Assembly: GCA_002410065.1 (NCBI GenBank)
Contig: DHQB01000026.1
Location: 210,467 to 274,466 of the forward strand
Origin: Bacteroidales bacterium UBA5349
Lineage (GTDB): Bacteria; Bacteroidota; Bacteroidia; Bacteroidales; Tenuifilaceae
Length of the DNA: 64,000 nucleotides
Direction of reading: 5' to 3'
Shown: positions 35,353 through 45,046 of the stretch, piece by piece
Numbering within the stretch: the stretch's first letter is position 1
Layout of the letters: each line of letters opens with the position of its first letter
Notes under the pieces: generated by a model
The model's input: the letters and a program-made list of their open reading frames with translations, nothing else
The model's database searches: none
Told to the model about the DNA's origin: nothing
Position numbers and translations under genes: made by a program

Positions 35353-36348
35353 ATGAAGCTAAATATCAACATACCCGAAAACAGCAGACTTATTGCCAGG
35401 TATCTGGCTAATGAGATGAGCAATTCAGAGCGCGTTTACTTTGAAAACATGGTTAACGCTAACAAAGAGAATAAACACCTAATAACAACAATGAAGAAAG
35501 ACTGGGAGCAACTGGGGCCATTACCCCAACACCAACCAAATATTAACAAGGCATGGGGTAACCTTTTCGATAAACTCGAAAGCGAAAACCTAATTAGCCA
35601 AACCAGAACTGCCACAAGGTTTGTTTGGGCAAAAATTGCCGCAACTGTTGTTTTGCTAATAGCAATAGGCTCTTTACTGTTTATGCCAAGTTTCTGGTCA
35701 ACAAAAGTTACTGTTGAAACAGGTGGACAGGGTGCAACCCTCGTTCATACCCTGCCCGACGGATCATTTGCATACCTAGGCAAGAACTCAAGTATAACCT
35801 ACAGCAAACGATTTGGAAAAAAGAGTAGAGAATTGTCCCTTAAAGGAGAGGCATTTTTTGATGTAACCAAAAATCAGAATCTTCCCTTTGTTATTGATGT
35901 TGCAGGAGCAGAGGTTAGGGTATTGGGTACCTCCTTTTCTGTAAAGGCTGAATCGAAAGAGCAAGTTGAAGTTGTTGTGGAAACGGGCAGAGTTAACGTA
36001 ACCCCTAAGGCTAAGAGTTTAAAAGCGGTTATTGCTGAGGCTGGTGAAAAAATAACCATTTCAAACACCTCAATTCAAAAATCGTTGATAGTGCCTACTG
36101 AAATGCATTCCGAAAAAGCCAAACGGTTGCAGTTTAAAGATGAATCGTTACAAGCAGTTGTAGAGGCAATTAATAAAACATACCATGCCAATATTGTTAT
36201 CGATAAGCGCAATGCAAAGCAACGCAGGTTAACCGTTACCTTCGAAAACAATTCAGTACCATACATTGTTGATATTATCAGTAAAACTCTAAAACTTGAG
36301 ACTACTTTTGTCGATAGCACCATCATACTTTCTGAGCCCAATAAATGA
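35353..36348 (+). CDS. FecR-family anti-sigma factor
   Basis: 331 residues from the ATG at 35353; a longer frame from 35314 would overlap the sigma gene. Layout: cytoplasmic sigma-binding part (about 1-88), one membrane helix (about 90-112, FVWAKIAATVVLLIAIGSLLF), then the periplasmic FecR domain (LPDGSFAYLGKNSSITYSKRF, GEAFFDVTKNQNLPFVI, VRVLGTSFSVKAE, VETGRVNV), and a C-terminal DUF4974-type part (LQFKDESLQAVVEAINKTY) that resembles an STN fold. It holds the sigma factor inactive until a signal arrives from the outer membrane. The last four bases overlap the start of the next gene. Confidence 0.92.
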   Translation: MKLNINIPENSRLIARYLANEMSNSERVYFENMVNANKENKHLITTMKKDWEQLGPLPQHQPNINKAWGNLFDKLESENLISQTRTATRFVWAKIAATVVLLIAIGSLLFMPSFWSTKVTVETGGQGATLVHTLPDGSFAYLGKNSSITYSKRFGKKSRELSLKGEAFFDVTKNQNLPFVIDVAGAEVRVLGTSFSVKAESKEQVEVVVETGRVNVTPKAKSLKAVIAEAGEKITISNTSIQKSLIVPTEMHSEKAKRLQFKDESLQAVVEAINKTYHANIVIDKRNAKQRRLTVTFENNSVPYIVDIISKTLKLETTFVDSTIILSEPNK

Positions 36349-37919
36349 TTAAAGCTAAACATAGTGCATTAATCAGCAAGTTGTTATTTGCAATCGCATT
36401 ATCACTATTGCTGCATGCGCCATTTAGCAACGTTATTGGCCAAGATCACCACAATATCCTACAAAAAAAGGTAACGCTAAAGCCTCAGCGTACTACCATC
36501 TTCGAAGCACTTAACCAGCTATCGGATAGCATAGGATATTTTTTTGCCTACGATAGTAAAGCAGTTCAAAGCGATAGGATGGTAAGGATTAGCATAAAGG
36601 ATATTCCCCTTAAAAGTGCCCTAGAGCAAATACTCAACGACACCACCCTCCGCATAAGAGTTGCCGATAGGCATATCCTTATTTACCCAAGCCATGGCAG
36701 TCAAAACACGCAACAAGGATCATTGAAACCCGCCCCTAAAAAGTTAATCATTAAGGGAAGGGTCGTTGACGGATCATCAATGAAACCTCTCTCTTTTGCA
36801 ACTGTTGGTATACCCGACATTGGCCTTGGAAATATAGCAAACCTCGATGGGGTTTTCATCCTTACGCTCCCTGCAGACACCTCCATTACAACCGTTACCA
36901 TTTCGCATATAGGTTATAAATCGAAAAGGGTTCCAATAAGCATTTTACAAGAGACCATTGTTGATATACCACTAGTAGTCAATTACATATCAATACAAGA
37001 GGTGATAATTCGGAATATTGAGCCAAGCCATCTGGTAAAGAATGCCGTTGGAAGAATTCCTGATAATTTTAGCCAGGAGCCGCTATACCTAACCTCGTTT
37101 TACAGGGAAGGTGTAATAATAAACAAGAAGTACCAGAACTATTCCGAGGCCATCTTCCAAATATACAAAGCACCCTACTCAAAGGGATATGAAACCGATC
37201 AGATTAAACTTTTAAAATCGCGAAAAACTCAAAATATTGAGCAAACCGATACCCTTAGCATTAAGCTTAAAGCTGGCGTTCACAGCACACTTGCCCTAGA
37301 TATAGCAAAAAACCTCCCTACTTTTCTCGATAATGAATCGGGGAACAATTACAACTACTTCAAGAGCGATATTGTAACAATTGACAATAAAAACGCATAC
37401 CAAGTTTACTTTACACAAAACTCAAGAACAAGCGATCCCCTTTTTACTGGTGTCATCTATATAGATATGGAAAATCTGGCAATATTAGGTGCTGATTTTG
37501 AGGTAACTCCAATGCATATCGCTAAGGTAGCTGATGAGTACTTACAAAAAAGCAATTGGCAGTTCAGAATAAAACCTGTGCGGATAAAGTACTCTATACG
37601 TTACAAAGAGTTTAACCATAAATACTATATATCTCATGTCCGTGGCGATTTGGAGTTTAAATATCGTAAGCGTAAGGGCTTTTTTTACAACCCTTTTCAG
37701 CTGTTTTTCGAGCTGATGGTTAGCCAGCCCAGCACTGAAAATGTTGAAAGATTCAAACCAAAAGAAACGGCTACAACCAACAATGTGTTTTTTGATACGA
37801 GTTACGAATACGACGAGGCATTCTGGAGTGGATTTAACTACATCTCGCCTGAACAAAGCGTTTTCGATGCCTTAAATCAAATAAACGCTAAAATTGAAGA
37901 AATCACCCAAGAGAAATAG
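36345..37919 (+). CDS. STN plus carboxypeptidase-regulatory domain protein (signal transducer without TonB barrel)
   Basis: 524 residues with a signal peptide (about 1-33). Next comes an STN domain (about 40-115: KVTLKPQRTTIFEALNQLSD, VRISIKDIPLKSALEQILND), then a CarboxypepD_reg domain (about 132-215: KGRVVDGSSMKPLSFATVGI, GNIANLDGVFIL, HIGYKSKRVPI), then a 300-residue region shared with the gene at 33434. In FecA-like receptors these two domains precede a plug and barrel; both are absent. Translation is coupled to fecR by the four-base overlap. The STN domain could touch the FecR periplasmic domain, making this the signal input of the trio. Function inferred from domains and position. Confidence 0.8.
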   Translation: MIKAKHSALISKLLFAIALSLLLHAPFSNVIGQDHHNILQKKVTLKPQRTTIFEALNQLSDSIGYFFAYDSKAVQSDRMVRISIKDIPLKSALEQILNDTTLRIRVADRHILIYPSHGSQNTQQGSLKPAPKKLIIKGRVVDGSSMKPLSFATVGIPDIGLGNIANLDGVFILTLPADTSITTVTISHIGYKSKRVPISILQETIVDIPLVVNYISIQEVIIRNIEPSHLVKNAVGRIPDNFSQEPLYLTSFYREGVIINKKYQNYSEAIFQIYKAPYSKGYETDQIKLLKSRKTQNIEQTDTLSIKLKAGVHSTLALDIAKNLPTFLDNESGNNYNYFKSDIVTIDNKNAYQVYFTQNSRTSDPLFTGVIYIDMENLAILGADFEVTPMHIAKVADEYLQKSNWQFRIKPVRIKYSIRYKEFNHKYYISHVRGDLEFKYRKRKGFFYNPFQLFFELMVSQPSTENVERFKPKETATTNNVFFDTSYEYDEAFWSGFNYISPEQSVFDALNQINAKIEEITQEK

Positions 37920-37977
37920 CGACTTCAGGACTCGACAATGATCTAACAAATATCATTAAATTAATAGAAACTTTCCC

Positions 37978-38008
37978 TTTCAGTTTTAAGGCAATCTAAC
38001 TATATTTG
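37978..38008 (+). promoter_or_regulatory. promoter of the suf operon
   Basis: TTTC (37978-37981), a 19-base spacer and TATATTTG (38001-38008). It leaves a leader of about 120 bases before sufB, with no IscR-like site that I can recognise. Confidence 0.55.
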
Positions 38009-38138
38009 CAGTTTATTTAGATTAATTCTACTTTACTGTTAATTCGCTAACGAATCGGTAAACAATCTTAATAAAACCGTGTTGTTTAAATATGGAAAAC
38101 AAAGTTGTAGTTAGGAATACTCTATTAATCAATCAGTA

Positions 38139-39587
38139 ATGGCTAACGATCAGGATAAAATTATCGACGAGGTAACAAACTCCGAATACAAGTATGGTTT
38201 TTATACCGATATAGAAACTGAAACAATTCCAAAGGGACTGAACGAGGATGTTGTAAGAACTATTTCGCAGAAAAAGGATGAACCAGAGTGGATGCTTGAG
38301 TTCCGGCTAAAAGCCTTTAGGCATTGGCAACAAATGGAAATGCCCCAATGGGCTCACTTAAACATCCCTGAGATAGATTATCAGGGTATAATTTACTACG
38401 CTGCCCCAAAACAAAAACCGAGCCTTAGCAGCTTAGATGAAGTTGATCCTGAACTGCTTGACACTTTCAATAAACTGGGGATACCTCTTGAAGAGCAAAA
38501 AATGCTTAGCGGTGTAGCCGTAGATGCCGTAATGGATAGCATATCGGTAAAAACAACTTTCCGCGAAGTTCTGGCCGAGCAGGGAATCATATTCTGCTCC
38601 ATGAGTGAGGCCATTCGCGAACATCCCGATTTGGTGAAAAAGTATTTAGCATCGGTGGTTCCCGTTACCGATAATTTTTTTGCAGCACTTAACTCCGCCG
38701 TTTTTAGTGATGGCAGTTTCTGCTACATCCCAAAAGGTGTAAGAAGCCCCATGGAGCTCAGCACCTATTTCAGAATAAACGCAGCCAATACTGGCCAATT
38801 TGAGCGTACGCTCATTATTGCCGAAGACGATAGTTACGTTTCGTATCTCGAAGGTTGTACCGCTCCACAGCGCGACGAAAATCAGCTACACGCAGCAGTT
38901 GTTGAAATTGTAGCTATGGATAATGCTGAGGTTAAGTACTCAACCGTACAAAACTGGTATCCAGGCGACAAAAATGGCAAGGGTGGTATTTACAACTTTG
39001 TTACAAAACGGGGTATTTGCAAGGGCAAGAACAGTAAAATCTCGTGGACACAAGTGGAGACTGGCTCGGCTGTTACATGGAAGTACCCCAGCTGCATACT
39101 TATGGGCGATAACTCCTACGGCGAATTTTACTCAGTTGCAGTAACCAACAATCATCAGCAAGCTGATACCGGATCAAAAATGATTCACATTGGTAAAAAT
39201 AGCAGAAGCCGAATAGTGTCAAAAGGAATATCCGCTGGCGTAAGCAACAATAGCTATCGCGGTTTGGTTAAGGTAGTTAAAAATGCGGAGAATGCTCGGA
39301 ATTTCTCGCAATGCGACTCGCTCCTACTCGGCGATAAGTGCGGTGCACATACATTCCCATACATCGAGGTGGATAACCCCACAGCCATTGTTGAACATGA
39401 AGCTACCACATCAAAAATTGGCGAAGACCAAATTTTCTACTGCAATCAAAGGGGTATTTCAACCGAGGATGCTGTAGCGCTTATTATTAACGGCTATGCA
39501 AAGGAGGTGCTAAATAAGCTACCCATGGAGTTTGCTGTTGAAGCACAAAAATTGCTACAAATAAGTTTGGAAGGTAGCGTTGGATAA
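38139..39587 (+). CDS. sufB: Fe-S cluster assembly scaffold SufB
   Basis: Core scaffold of the SufBCD complex that builds iron-sulfur clusters. 482 residues, the family length. Marks: EPEWMLEFRLKAF near residue 48, VFSDGSFCYIPKGVRSPMELSTYFRIN, YLEGCTAPQRDENQLHAAVVE, KNSRSRIVSKGISAG and the C-terminal FYCNQRGISTEDAVALIINGYAKEV. First gene of the operon sufB-C-D-S-E-T, all on the plus strand. Confidence 0.98.
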   Translation: MANDQDKIIDEVTNSEYKYGFYTDIETETIPKGLNEDVVRTISQKKDEPEWMLEFRLKAFRHWQQMEMPQWAHLNIPEIDYQGIIYYAAPKQKPSLSSLDEVDPELLDTFNKLGIPLEEQKMLSGVAVDAVMDSISVKTTFREVLAEQGIIFCSMSEAIREHPDLVKKYLASVVPVTDNFFAALNSAVFSDGSFCYIPKGVRSPMELSTYFRINAANTGQFERTLIIAEDDSYVSYLEGCTAPQRDENQLHAAVVEIVAMDNAEVKYSTVQNWYPGDKNGKGGIYNFVTKRGICKGKNSKISWTQVETGSAVTWKYPSCILMGDNSYGEFYSVAVTNNHQQADTGSKMIHIGKNSRSRIVSKGISAGVSNNSYRGLVKVVKNAENARNFSQCDSLLLGDKCGAHTFPYIEVDNPTAIVEHEATTSKIGEDQIFYCNQRGISTEDAVALIINGYAKEVLNKLPMEFAVEAQKLLQISLEGSVG

Positions 39588-39631
39588 GGAATTTTACTCA
39601 TAATCTCATATCGATATAAAAGGCACAAAAC

Positions 39632-40384
39632 ATGTTAAAAATAAAGAACCTACACGCCAGCATAAATGGCAAAGAGATATTAAAAGGCATTAACCTTGAC
39701 ATAAAACCAGGCGAGGTACACGCCATTATGGGACCCAACGGGTCGGGCAAAAGTACGCTAGGCGCAGTGCTGGCAGGACGTGAACTTTTTGAGGTTACCC
39801 AAGGCGAAATCACCTTTAATGGGAAAGATATTTTTGAACTCTCGCCCGAGGAACGCTCACGCGAAGGATTATTCCTTAGCTTTCAATATCCCATTGAGAT
39901 TCCAGGCGTAAGCATGGTGAATTTTATGAAAACAGCCCTTAACGAGCACCGTAAGTACAAGGGGTTGGGACCACTATCTGCTTCCGATTTCCTAAAGTTA
40001 ATGCGCGAGCGAAAGGAACTGGTTGAAATAGACTCCGCACTTACTAACCGTGCAGTTAACGAGGGTTTCTCAGGCGGTGAGAAGAAAAAGAATGAGATAT
40101 TCCAAATGGCAATGCTTGAGCCTAAATTGGCAATTTTGGACGAAACCGACTCAGGTCTCGATATCGATGCACTTCGTATTGTTGCCAACGGTGTAAATAA
40201 GCTGAAGAAATCTGACAACTCAACCATCGTTATAACGCACTACCAGAGATTATTAGAGTATATCATACCAGATTTTGTTCATATCCTATACAACGGCCGC
40301 ATCGTAAAAACGGGTAATAAGGAACTTGCATTTGAACTTGAAGAAAAAGGATACGACTGGATTAAAAACGAGGTGGGGGAATAA
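39632..40384 (+). CDS. sufC: Fe-S cluster assembly ATPase SufC
   Basis: ABC-type ATPase of the SufBCD complex, cytosolic, 250 residues. Walker A is GPNGSGKST (34-42), the ABC signature is FSGGEKKKNEIFQMA and Walker B is LAILDETDSGLD. The family marks LSFQYPIEIPGVS and ITHYQRLLEYIIPDFVH separate it from transporter ATPases. 44 bases behind sufB. Confidence 0.98.
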   Translation: MLKIKNLHASINGKEILKGINLDIKPGEVHAIMGPNGSGKSTLGAVLAGRELFEVTQGEITFNGKDIFELSPEERSREGLFLSFQYPIEIPGVSMVNFMKTALNEHRKYKGLGPLSASDFLKLMRERKELVEIDSALTNRAVNEGFSGGEKKKNEIFQMAMLEPKLAILDETDSGLDIDALRIVANGVNKLKKSDNSTIVITHYQRLLEYIIPDFVHILYNGRIVKTGNKELAFELEEKGYDWIKNEVGE

Positions 40385-40454
40385 ACGCAAGACCCAAAGC
40401 TGAAAAGAATATTTTTTATGCCTTAACGCTTTAGCGTTTAACAAACTAAACAAT

Positions 40455-41816
40455 ATGAACGCATTAAATATAAATCCTAAGGAAAATTTTATCAACCTCT
40501 ATTTTGATAATATTGACCTTATTACCGAGCACTCAACCGATATTCTGAACAAGGCTAGGCAGTCGGCACTGGAAAGTTTTAAACTTTTGGGTTTCCCAAA
40601 TGCAAAAAGCGAGAAGTACAAGTACATGAAAGTGGAAGCATTATTCCGCAACGATTACGAAAAGTACTTTGCCCCAAAACAGATAACGTTTAATATAGAT
40701 GATATTTTTCGTTGCGACATTCCTTCGCTCGACACCCATTTAGCACTTATGCTTAACGGATTTTATTTGAATAATCCTGATATGCTGATTGAAATTGAGC
40801 AAGGGGTGATAATAGGGAGCCTTGCCGAAGCCGCAAAAAAATATCCGAACGTGGTGAGTAAATACTATAATACACTTTCCAATAACGATGAGGATGGCCT
40901 TGTTGCACTGAATACAGCATTTGCTCAGGATGGTGTTTTTATCTACATCCCAAAAGGGGTAGTAATGGAAAAATCAATACAAATCATCAACCTGATGATG
41001 AGTAACGAGAACCAACTGATTCAGTATCGTAACCTTATAGTTGCTGAGGAAAACGCACAGGCAAATATCGTAATCTGCGACCATACTCTTTCTCCCTCGG
41101 AATTCTTGTCAAACGTAGTTACCGAGGTTTTTACCAATCAGGGGGCAAATATTGATATAGTTTCAATGCAGAACCAGCATAACGAATCAACCCAATTTAC
41201 TCATCTTTTCGGGAAGCAGGAACGTGATTCGGTGCTTAGCACAAATACTGTATCACTGCACGGAGGTATTATTCGTAATAATATTCACATCCTTTTAAAC
41301 GACGAGGGATGTGAGAATCACACCTATGGACTTGCCCTAGCCGACCGTAATCAGCATATCGATATGTATTCGTTTATCGACCACGCCAAGCCTAACTGTA
41401 CTAGCAGCGAGCTGTATAAGGCCATACTCGACGATCAGGCAACGGGTGCTTTCAACGGACGAATCCTCGTTAGGCGAGATGCTCAAAAAACACAGGCATT
41501 CCAAAGTAACAATAATTTGCTGCTAACTGCCGATGCCAAAATGTACACCAAGCCTCAACTTGAGATTTATGCCGATGATGTGAAATGTACCCATGGCGCA
41601 ACGGTTGGTCAGCTCGATATGGAAGCAAAATTCTATATGCAATCGCGTGGAATTGGCGAGCGCGAAGCAAAACTTCTTCTTATGTTTGGCTTTGCCCACG
41701 ATGTAATTGGCCATATTAAAATTGAGCCGTTGCGTGAGCGAATTGATGAATTGGTAAACAAACGCCTTCGTGGCGATCTATCGCGCTGCCATAACTGCCC
41801 CATGAACTGCTGTTAA
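40455..41816 (+). CDS. sufD: Fe-S cluster assembly protein SufD
   Basis: Paralogue of SufB and partner in the SufBCD scaffold, 453 residues. Visible marks: SEKYKYMKVEALFRNDYEKYF, FIYIPKGVVMEKSIQI, KPNCTSSELYKAILDDQATGAFNGRI, CTHGATVGQLDMEAKFYMQSRGI. It ends in the cysteine-rich RCHNCPMNCC, a tail not needed for SufD function in general and possibly a metal site. The 70-base gap before it holds a small inverted repeat AACGCT/AGCGTT at 40425-40438. sufS follows nine bases later. Confidence 0.95.
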   Translation: MNALNINPKENFINLYFDNIDLITEHSTDILNKARQSALESFKLLGFPNAKSEKYKYMKVEALFRNDYEKYFAPKQITFNIDDIFRCDIPSLDTHLALMLNGFYLNNPDMLIEIEQGVIIGSLAEAAKKYPNVVSKYYNTLSNNDEDGLVALNTAFAQDGVFIYIPKGVVMEKSIQIINLMMSNENQLIQYRNLIVAEENAQANIVICDHTLSPSEFLSNVVTEVFTNQGANIDIVSMQNQHNESTQFTHLFGKQERDSVLSTNTVSLHGGIIRNNIHILLNDEGCENHTYGLALADRNQHIDMYSFIDHAKPNCTSSELYKAILDDQATGAFNGRILVRRDAQKTQAFQSNNNLLLTADAKMYTKPQLEIYADDVKCTHGATVGQLDMEAKFYMQSRGIGEREAKLLLMFGFAHDVIGHIKIEPLRERIDELVNKRLRGDLSRCHNCPMNCC

Positions 41817-41825
41817 AAAACTGCT

Positions 41826-43046
41826 ATGTCATTCGATGTTAATAAAATACGTGCCGACTTTCCCATCCTAACCCAAGAGGTTTATGGTAAGCCATTGGTT
41901 TATTTCGATAATGGAGCCACTACCCAAAAGCCAAAGTGCGTGCTCGATACTATCGAGTATTTTCACAACAAAATAAACGCCAACATCCACCGTGGGGTGC
42001 ATAAACTAAGCGTTGAGTCAACCCAAGCTTACGAACATGCGCGCGAAACGGTTAGGGCATTTATCAACGCCAATAGCACTAAGGAAATAATCTTTACCTC
42101 GGGCGCAACAGCCAGTATAAACCTTGTGGCATTCTCGTTTGGCGAGGCCTTTGTTTGTGAGGGCGATGAGGTAATTGTCTCGGAAATGGAGCATCACTCC
42201 AACATTGTTCCTTGGCAGATGCTTTGCGAAAGAAAAAAAGCAAAGCTTAAGGTTCTTCCTTTTGATAACAAAGGGGATTTGATGCTTGAAAAACTCGACG
42301 AGTTAATTACCAACCGAACAAAAATTATTGCTGTAAACCACGTCTCCAACTCGCTGGGTACGGTAAATCCTATAAAGCAAATTATTGCCAAAGCCCATGC
42401 CCACGGGGTAAAAGTCCTCGTTGATGGCGCTCAGGGTGCCAAGCACGGCATTTTTGATGTACAGGACCTAGATGCTGATTTTTACGCAATATCGGGGCAT
42501 AAAATATATGGCCCTACGGGCATTGGGGTTCTTTACGGAAAGCAAGAACTGCTTGAGCAACTCCCTCCATGGCAAGGTGGGGGCGACATGATTGCTACTG
42601 TTACGTTTAAAAAAACAACTTACAACGAATTACCACTTAAGTTTGAGGCAGGCACCGCCAATTACATTGGTGCAGTAGCATTAGCAACTGCCCTAAAGTA
42701 CTATCAATCGGTGGGTATCGAAGCTGCCGTTGAGTATGAGAATGAACTCCTCGAATACGCAACCCAAAGTCTACTGGCTATTGAGGGTGTTAGAATTATA
42801 GGAACAGCAAAGGAAAAAACGTCCATAATCTCATTCCTAATAGGTAATATCCATCCGTACGATACGGGTATGATACTTGACAAGATGGGCATTGCCGTGC
42901 GTACTGGCACACATTGTACCGAACCCATTATGGCCCATTTTGGTATTGATGGCACAGTTCGTGCATCGTTGGCATTTTACAACACAAAGGAGGAAATAGA
43001 TAAACTGGCCGAAGGGGTAAAAAGGGTGAAGATGATGTTTGGCTAA
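41826..43046 (+). CDS. sufS: cysteine desulfurase SufS
   Basis: PLP enzyme that takes sulfur from cysteine and hands it to SufE. 406 residues. The N-terminal YFDNGATTQKP, the PLP-lysine segment AISGHKIYGPTGIGVLYG and the active-site cysteine in RTGTHCTEP near the C-terminus are all present. The GTHC form with a short active-site loop is typical of the SufS class. It stands nine bases behind sufD. Confidence 0.97.
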   Translation: MSFDVNKIRADFPILTQEVYGKPLVYFDNGATTQKPKCVLDTIEYFHNKINANIHRGVHKLSVESTQAYEHARETVRAFINANSTKEIIFTSGATASINLVAFSFGEAFVCEGDEVIVSEMEHHSNIVPWQMLCERKKAKLKVLPFDNKGDLMLEKLDELITNRTKIIAVNHVSNSLGTVNPIKQIIAKAHAHGVKVLVDGAQGAKHGIFDVQDLDADFYAISGHKIYGPTGIGVLYGKQELLEQLPPWQGGGDMIATVTFKKTTYNELPLKFEAGTANYIGAVALATALKYYQSVGIEAAVEYENELLEYATQSLLAIEGVRIIGTAKEKTSIISFLIGNIHPYDTGMILDKMGIAVRTGTHCTEPIMAHFGIDGTVRASLAFYNTKEEIDKLAEGVKRVKMMFG

Positions 43047-43124
43047 TTACCCCTGCTATACTCCCTGCTAAGTCATGCTTACAGAAGAATTATCTTTACC
43101 ATAGTTCAGAATAAAACTATACAA

Positions 43125-43550
43125 ATGACCATAAACGAAGTTCAGGATCAGATTATTGAGGAATTTAGCATTTTTGATGATTGGATGGATCGCTACCAGC
43201 AGCTTATCGATCTGGGCAATGAACTCAGTCCAATGGATGAGCAAATGCGCATAGACCAACACCTTATTAAAGGCTGCCAAAGCAAGGTATGGGTTAATGC
43301 AGTACTTACGGATGGTAAAATTTACTTTGAAGCCGATAGCGATGCCATTATCACCAAGGGTATTGTTGCACTTCTTATTCGAGTGCTTAACCACCGAACA
43401 CCCAAAGAAATTATTGATACTAATCTCTACTTTATTGATAAGATTGGGCTAAAAGAGAATCTCTCTCCTACCCGATCCAATGGGCTGCTAGCCATGATGA
43501 AGCAAATGAAGCTATATGCTCTTGCATACCAATCAAAATTAAACGGTTAA
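43125..43550 (+). CDS. sufE: sulfur acceptor protein SufE
   Basis: Receives persulfide sulfur from SufS and passes it to SufB. 141 residues, with the acceptor Cys51 in IKGCQSKVWV; IIEEFSIFDDWMDRYQQLIDLG is the family N-terminus and SPTRSNGLLAMMKQMK the end. A near-consensus -7 box, TATCTTTA, at 43091-43098 in the 78-base gap behind sufS might give extra expression. Confidence 0.95.
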   Translation: MTINEVQDQIIEEFSIFDDWMDRYQQLIDLGNELSPMDEQMRIDQHLIKGCQSKVWVNAVLTDGKIYFEADSDAIITKGIVALLIRVLNHRTPKEIIDTNLYFIDKIGLKENLSPTRSNGLLAMMKQMKLYALAYQSKLNG

Positions 43551-43591
43551 GCCCAGTTACATTTAATCATTTTTCTGATTAGAAACATAAA

Positions 43592-43927
43592 ATGTTTAAA
43601 AAAATGAGTGCACAAAGAGATATCCTTTCCATTGAAGCAGATATTGTTACGACTCTCAAAGATGTTTACGATCCTGAGATTCCTGTTAATATTTACGACT
43701 TGGGCCTTATTTACGAGGTTGATACTGAAGAGGATGGAAAAGTAACCATTAAAATGACCCTTACAGCTCCAAACTGCCCTATGGCCGACCAAATTCTGCA
43801 AGAGATAAACGACCGTGTTGGTGATATAGATGGCGTTACCGATGTTGCAATTAATCTAACCTTTGATCCCCCTTGGGAAAAAGGCATGATGAGTGAAGAG
43901 GCTATGCTCGAACTGGGCTTTTTATAA
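43592..43927 (+). CDS. SufT-like DUF59 (MIP18) protein
   Basis: 111 residues of the DUF59/MIP18 family, which takes part in iron-sulfur cluster maturation or delivery. The conserved YDPEIPVNIYDLGLIYEV and LTAPNCPMADQI with its conserved cysteine are present, as is the DPPW motif near the C-terminus. An internal ATG at 43604 (MSAQRD) is also possible. It ends the suf operon, 41 bases behind sufE. The position supports a SufT role. Confidence 0.88.
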   Translation: MFKKMSAQRDILSIEADIVTTLKDVYDPEIPVNIYDLGLIYEVDTEEDGKVTIKMTLTAPNCPMADQILQEINDRVGDIDGVTDVAINLTFDPPWEKGMMSEEAMLELGFL

Positions 43928-43986
43928 AATTTCAATCTATTTCCTATACTTGCTAAATGTCATAGAATACTCATAAAAGTTTGGCC

Positions 43987-43994
43987 TAAATTTG
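43987..43994 (+). promoter_or_regulatory. -7 box ahead of the first yitT-like gene
   Basis: TAAATTTG, 22 bases ahead of the ATG at 44017. No clear -33 box at the standard distance. Confidence 0.45.
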
Positions 43995-44016
43995 CGCCAA
44001 ATAATTTTATGCTGCT

Positions 44017-44895
44017 ATGACACTAAAAAAACTATATACCACTGCCCAAAGTTACATTATTATGACTATTGGGCTGAGTATTTTTGCTTTGTCCTGGACC
44101 GCCTTTCTTATTCCACATAGAATTACCGGTAGCGGAGTTTCGGGCATTGGTGCTTTAGTTTATTATGCCACCGATATACCCGTTGGTTACACCTATTTTC
44201 TTATCAATGTGGGTTTACTGCTTTTGGCAATTAAAGTTTTGGGTGCAAATTTTGGTTTGAAAACCATTTTTGGAGTTGTTGTTTCAGCCATTCTGCTATC
44301 AGTGCTTCAATCGCTAATTCATTCGCCAATAGTCGAGGACAAGTTCCTTTCAACAATTATTGGTGGAGGTCTGGGAGGCGTTGGTTTAGGTATAATTTTT
44401 ACGCAGGGTGGCAGCACTGGGGGCACCGATATTATTGCCATGATTGTAACCAAGTATCGAAATATGAGCCCAGGCAGAGTTATTCTGCTTTGCGATATCT
44501 TTATCATTGGCTCCTCCTTCTTTGTGCTTACCGAAATGGAGCCTGTTAAACGTATCGAAACAATAGTATACGGTTATGTGGCCATGGCGCTTCAAGCATA
44601 TGCTATAGACGCAATACTGTCGGGTAACCGACAATCGCTTCAGGTAATTATCTTCTCACAAAAATTTGCGGAAATTGCCGACAGAATTACAGAACAAATG
44701 GGAAGAGGTGCTACCGTTCTCGATGGAGTAGGTTGGTACACAAAAGAAAATCAGAAAGTTATAATCACCTTAGTTCGCAAGCATGAGTCTAGCGACTTAT
44801 TCAGAATGATTAAGGAGATTGACACTAAAGCCTTTATTTCTGTTTCAAACGTAATGGGGGTTTACGGAAAGGGATTTGAACAGATTAGGCATTAA
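44017..44895 (+). CDS. YitT-family membrane protein, copy 1
   Basis: 292 residues. The N-terminal part has five to six hydrophobic helices (DUF161: HRITGSGVSGIGALVYYATDIPVGY, GIIFTQGGSTGGTDIIAMIV) and the C-terminal 90 residues form the soluble DUF2179 domain (DGVGWYTKENQKVIITLVRKHE). Transport function is suspected in this family but no substrate is known. The next gene is a paralogue of the same length. Own promoter, so separate from the suf operon. Confidence 0.88.
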   Translation: MTLKKLYTTAQSYIIMTIGLSIFALSWTAFLIPHRITGSGVSGIGALVYYATDIPVGYTYFLINVGLLLLAIKVLGANFGLKTIFGVVVSAILLSVLQSLIHSPIVEDKFLSTIIGGGLGGVGLGIIFTQGGSTGGTDIIAMIVTKYRNMSPGRVILLCDIFIIGSSFFVLTEMEPVKRIETIVYGYVAMALQAYAIDAILSGNRQSLQVIIFSQKFAEIADRITEQMGRGATVLDGVGWYTKENQKVIITLVRKHESSDLFRMIKEIDTKAFISVSNVMGVYGKGFEQIRH

Positions 44896-44993
44896 TGGTA
44901 TTGCCTAACCAAAAACCTCAACATTATAAGTGTAGTTTTCTGAACTGGTAAAGATTTACTCCCATAAATATATGGTTGTGTGCATTTCTTGTA

Positions 44994-45001
44994 TACTTTT
45001 G
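44994..45001 (+). promoter_or_regulatory. -7 box ahead of the second yitT-like gene
   Basis: TACTTTTG, about 45 bases ahead of the ATG at 45047. The second copy thus has its own promoter. Confidence 0.4.
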
Positions 45002-45046
45002 TATCCAAGTTAAATTCTAGTAATTAGCATCTAACCATCATATTAT

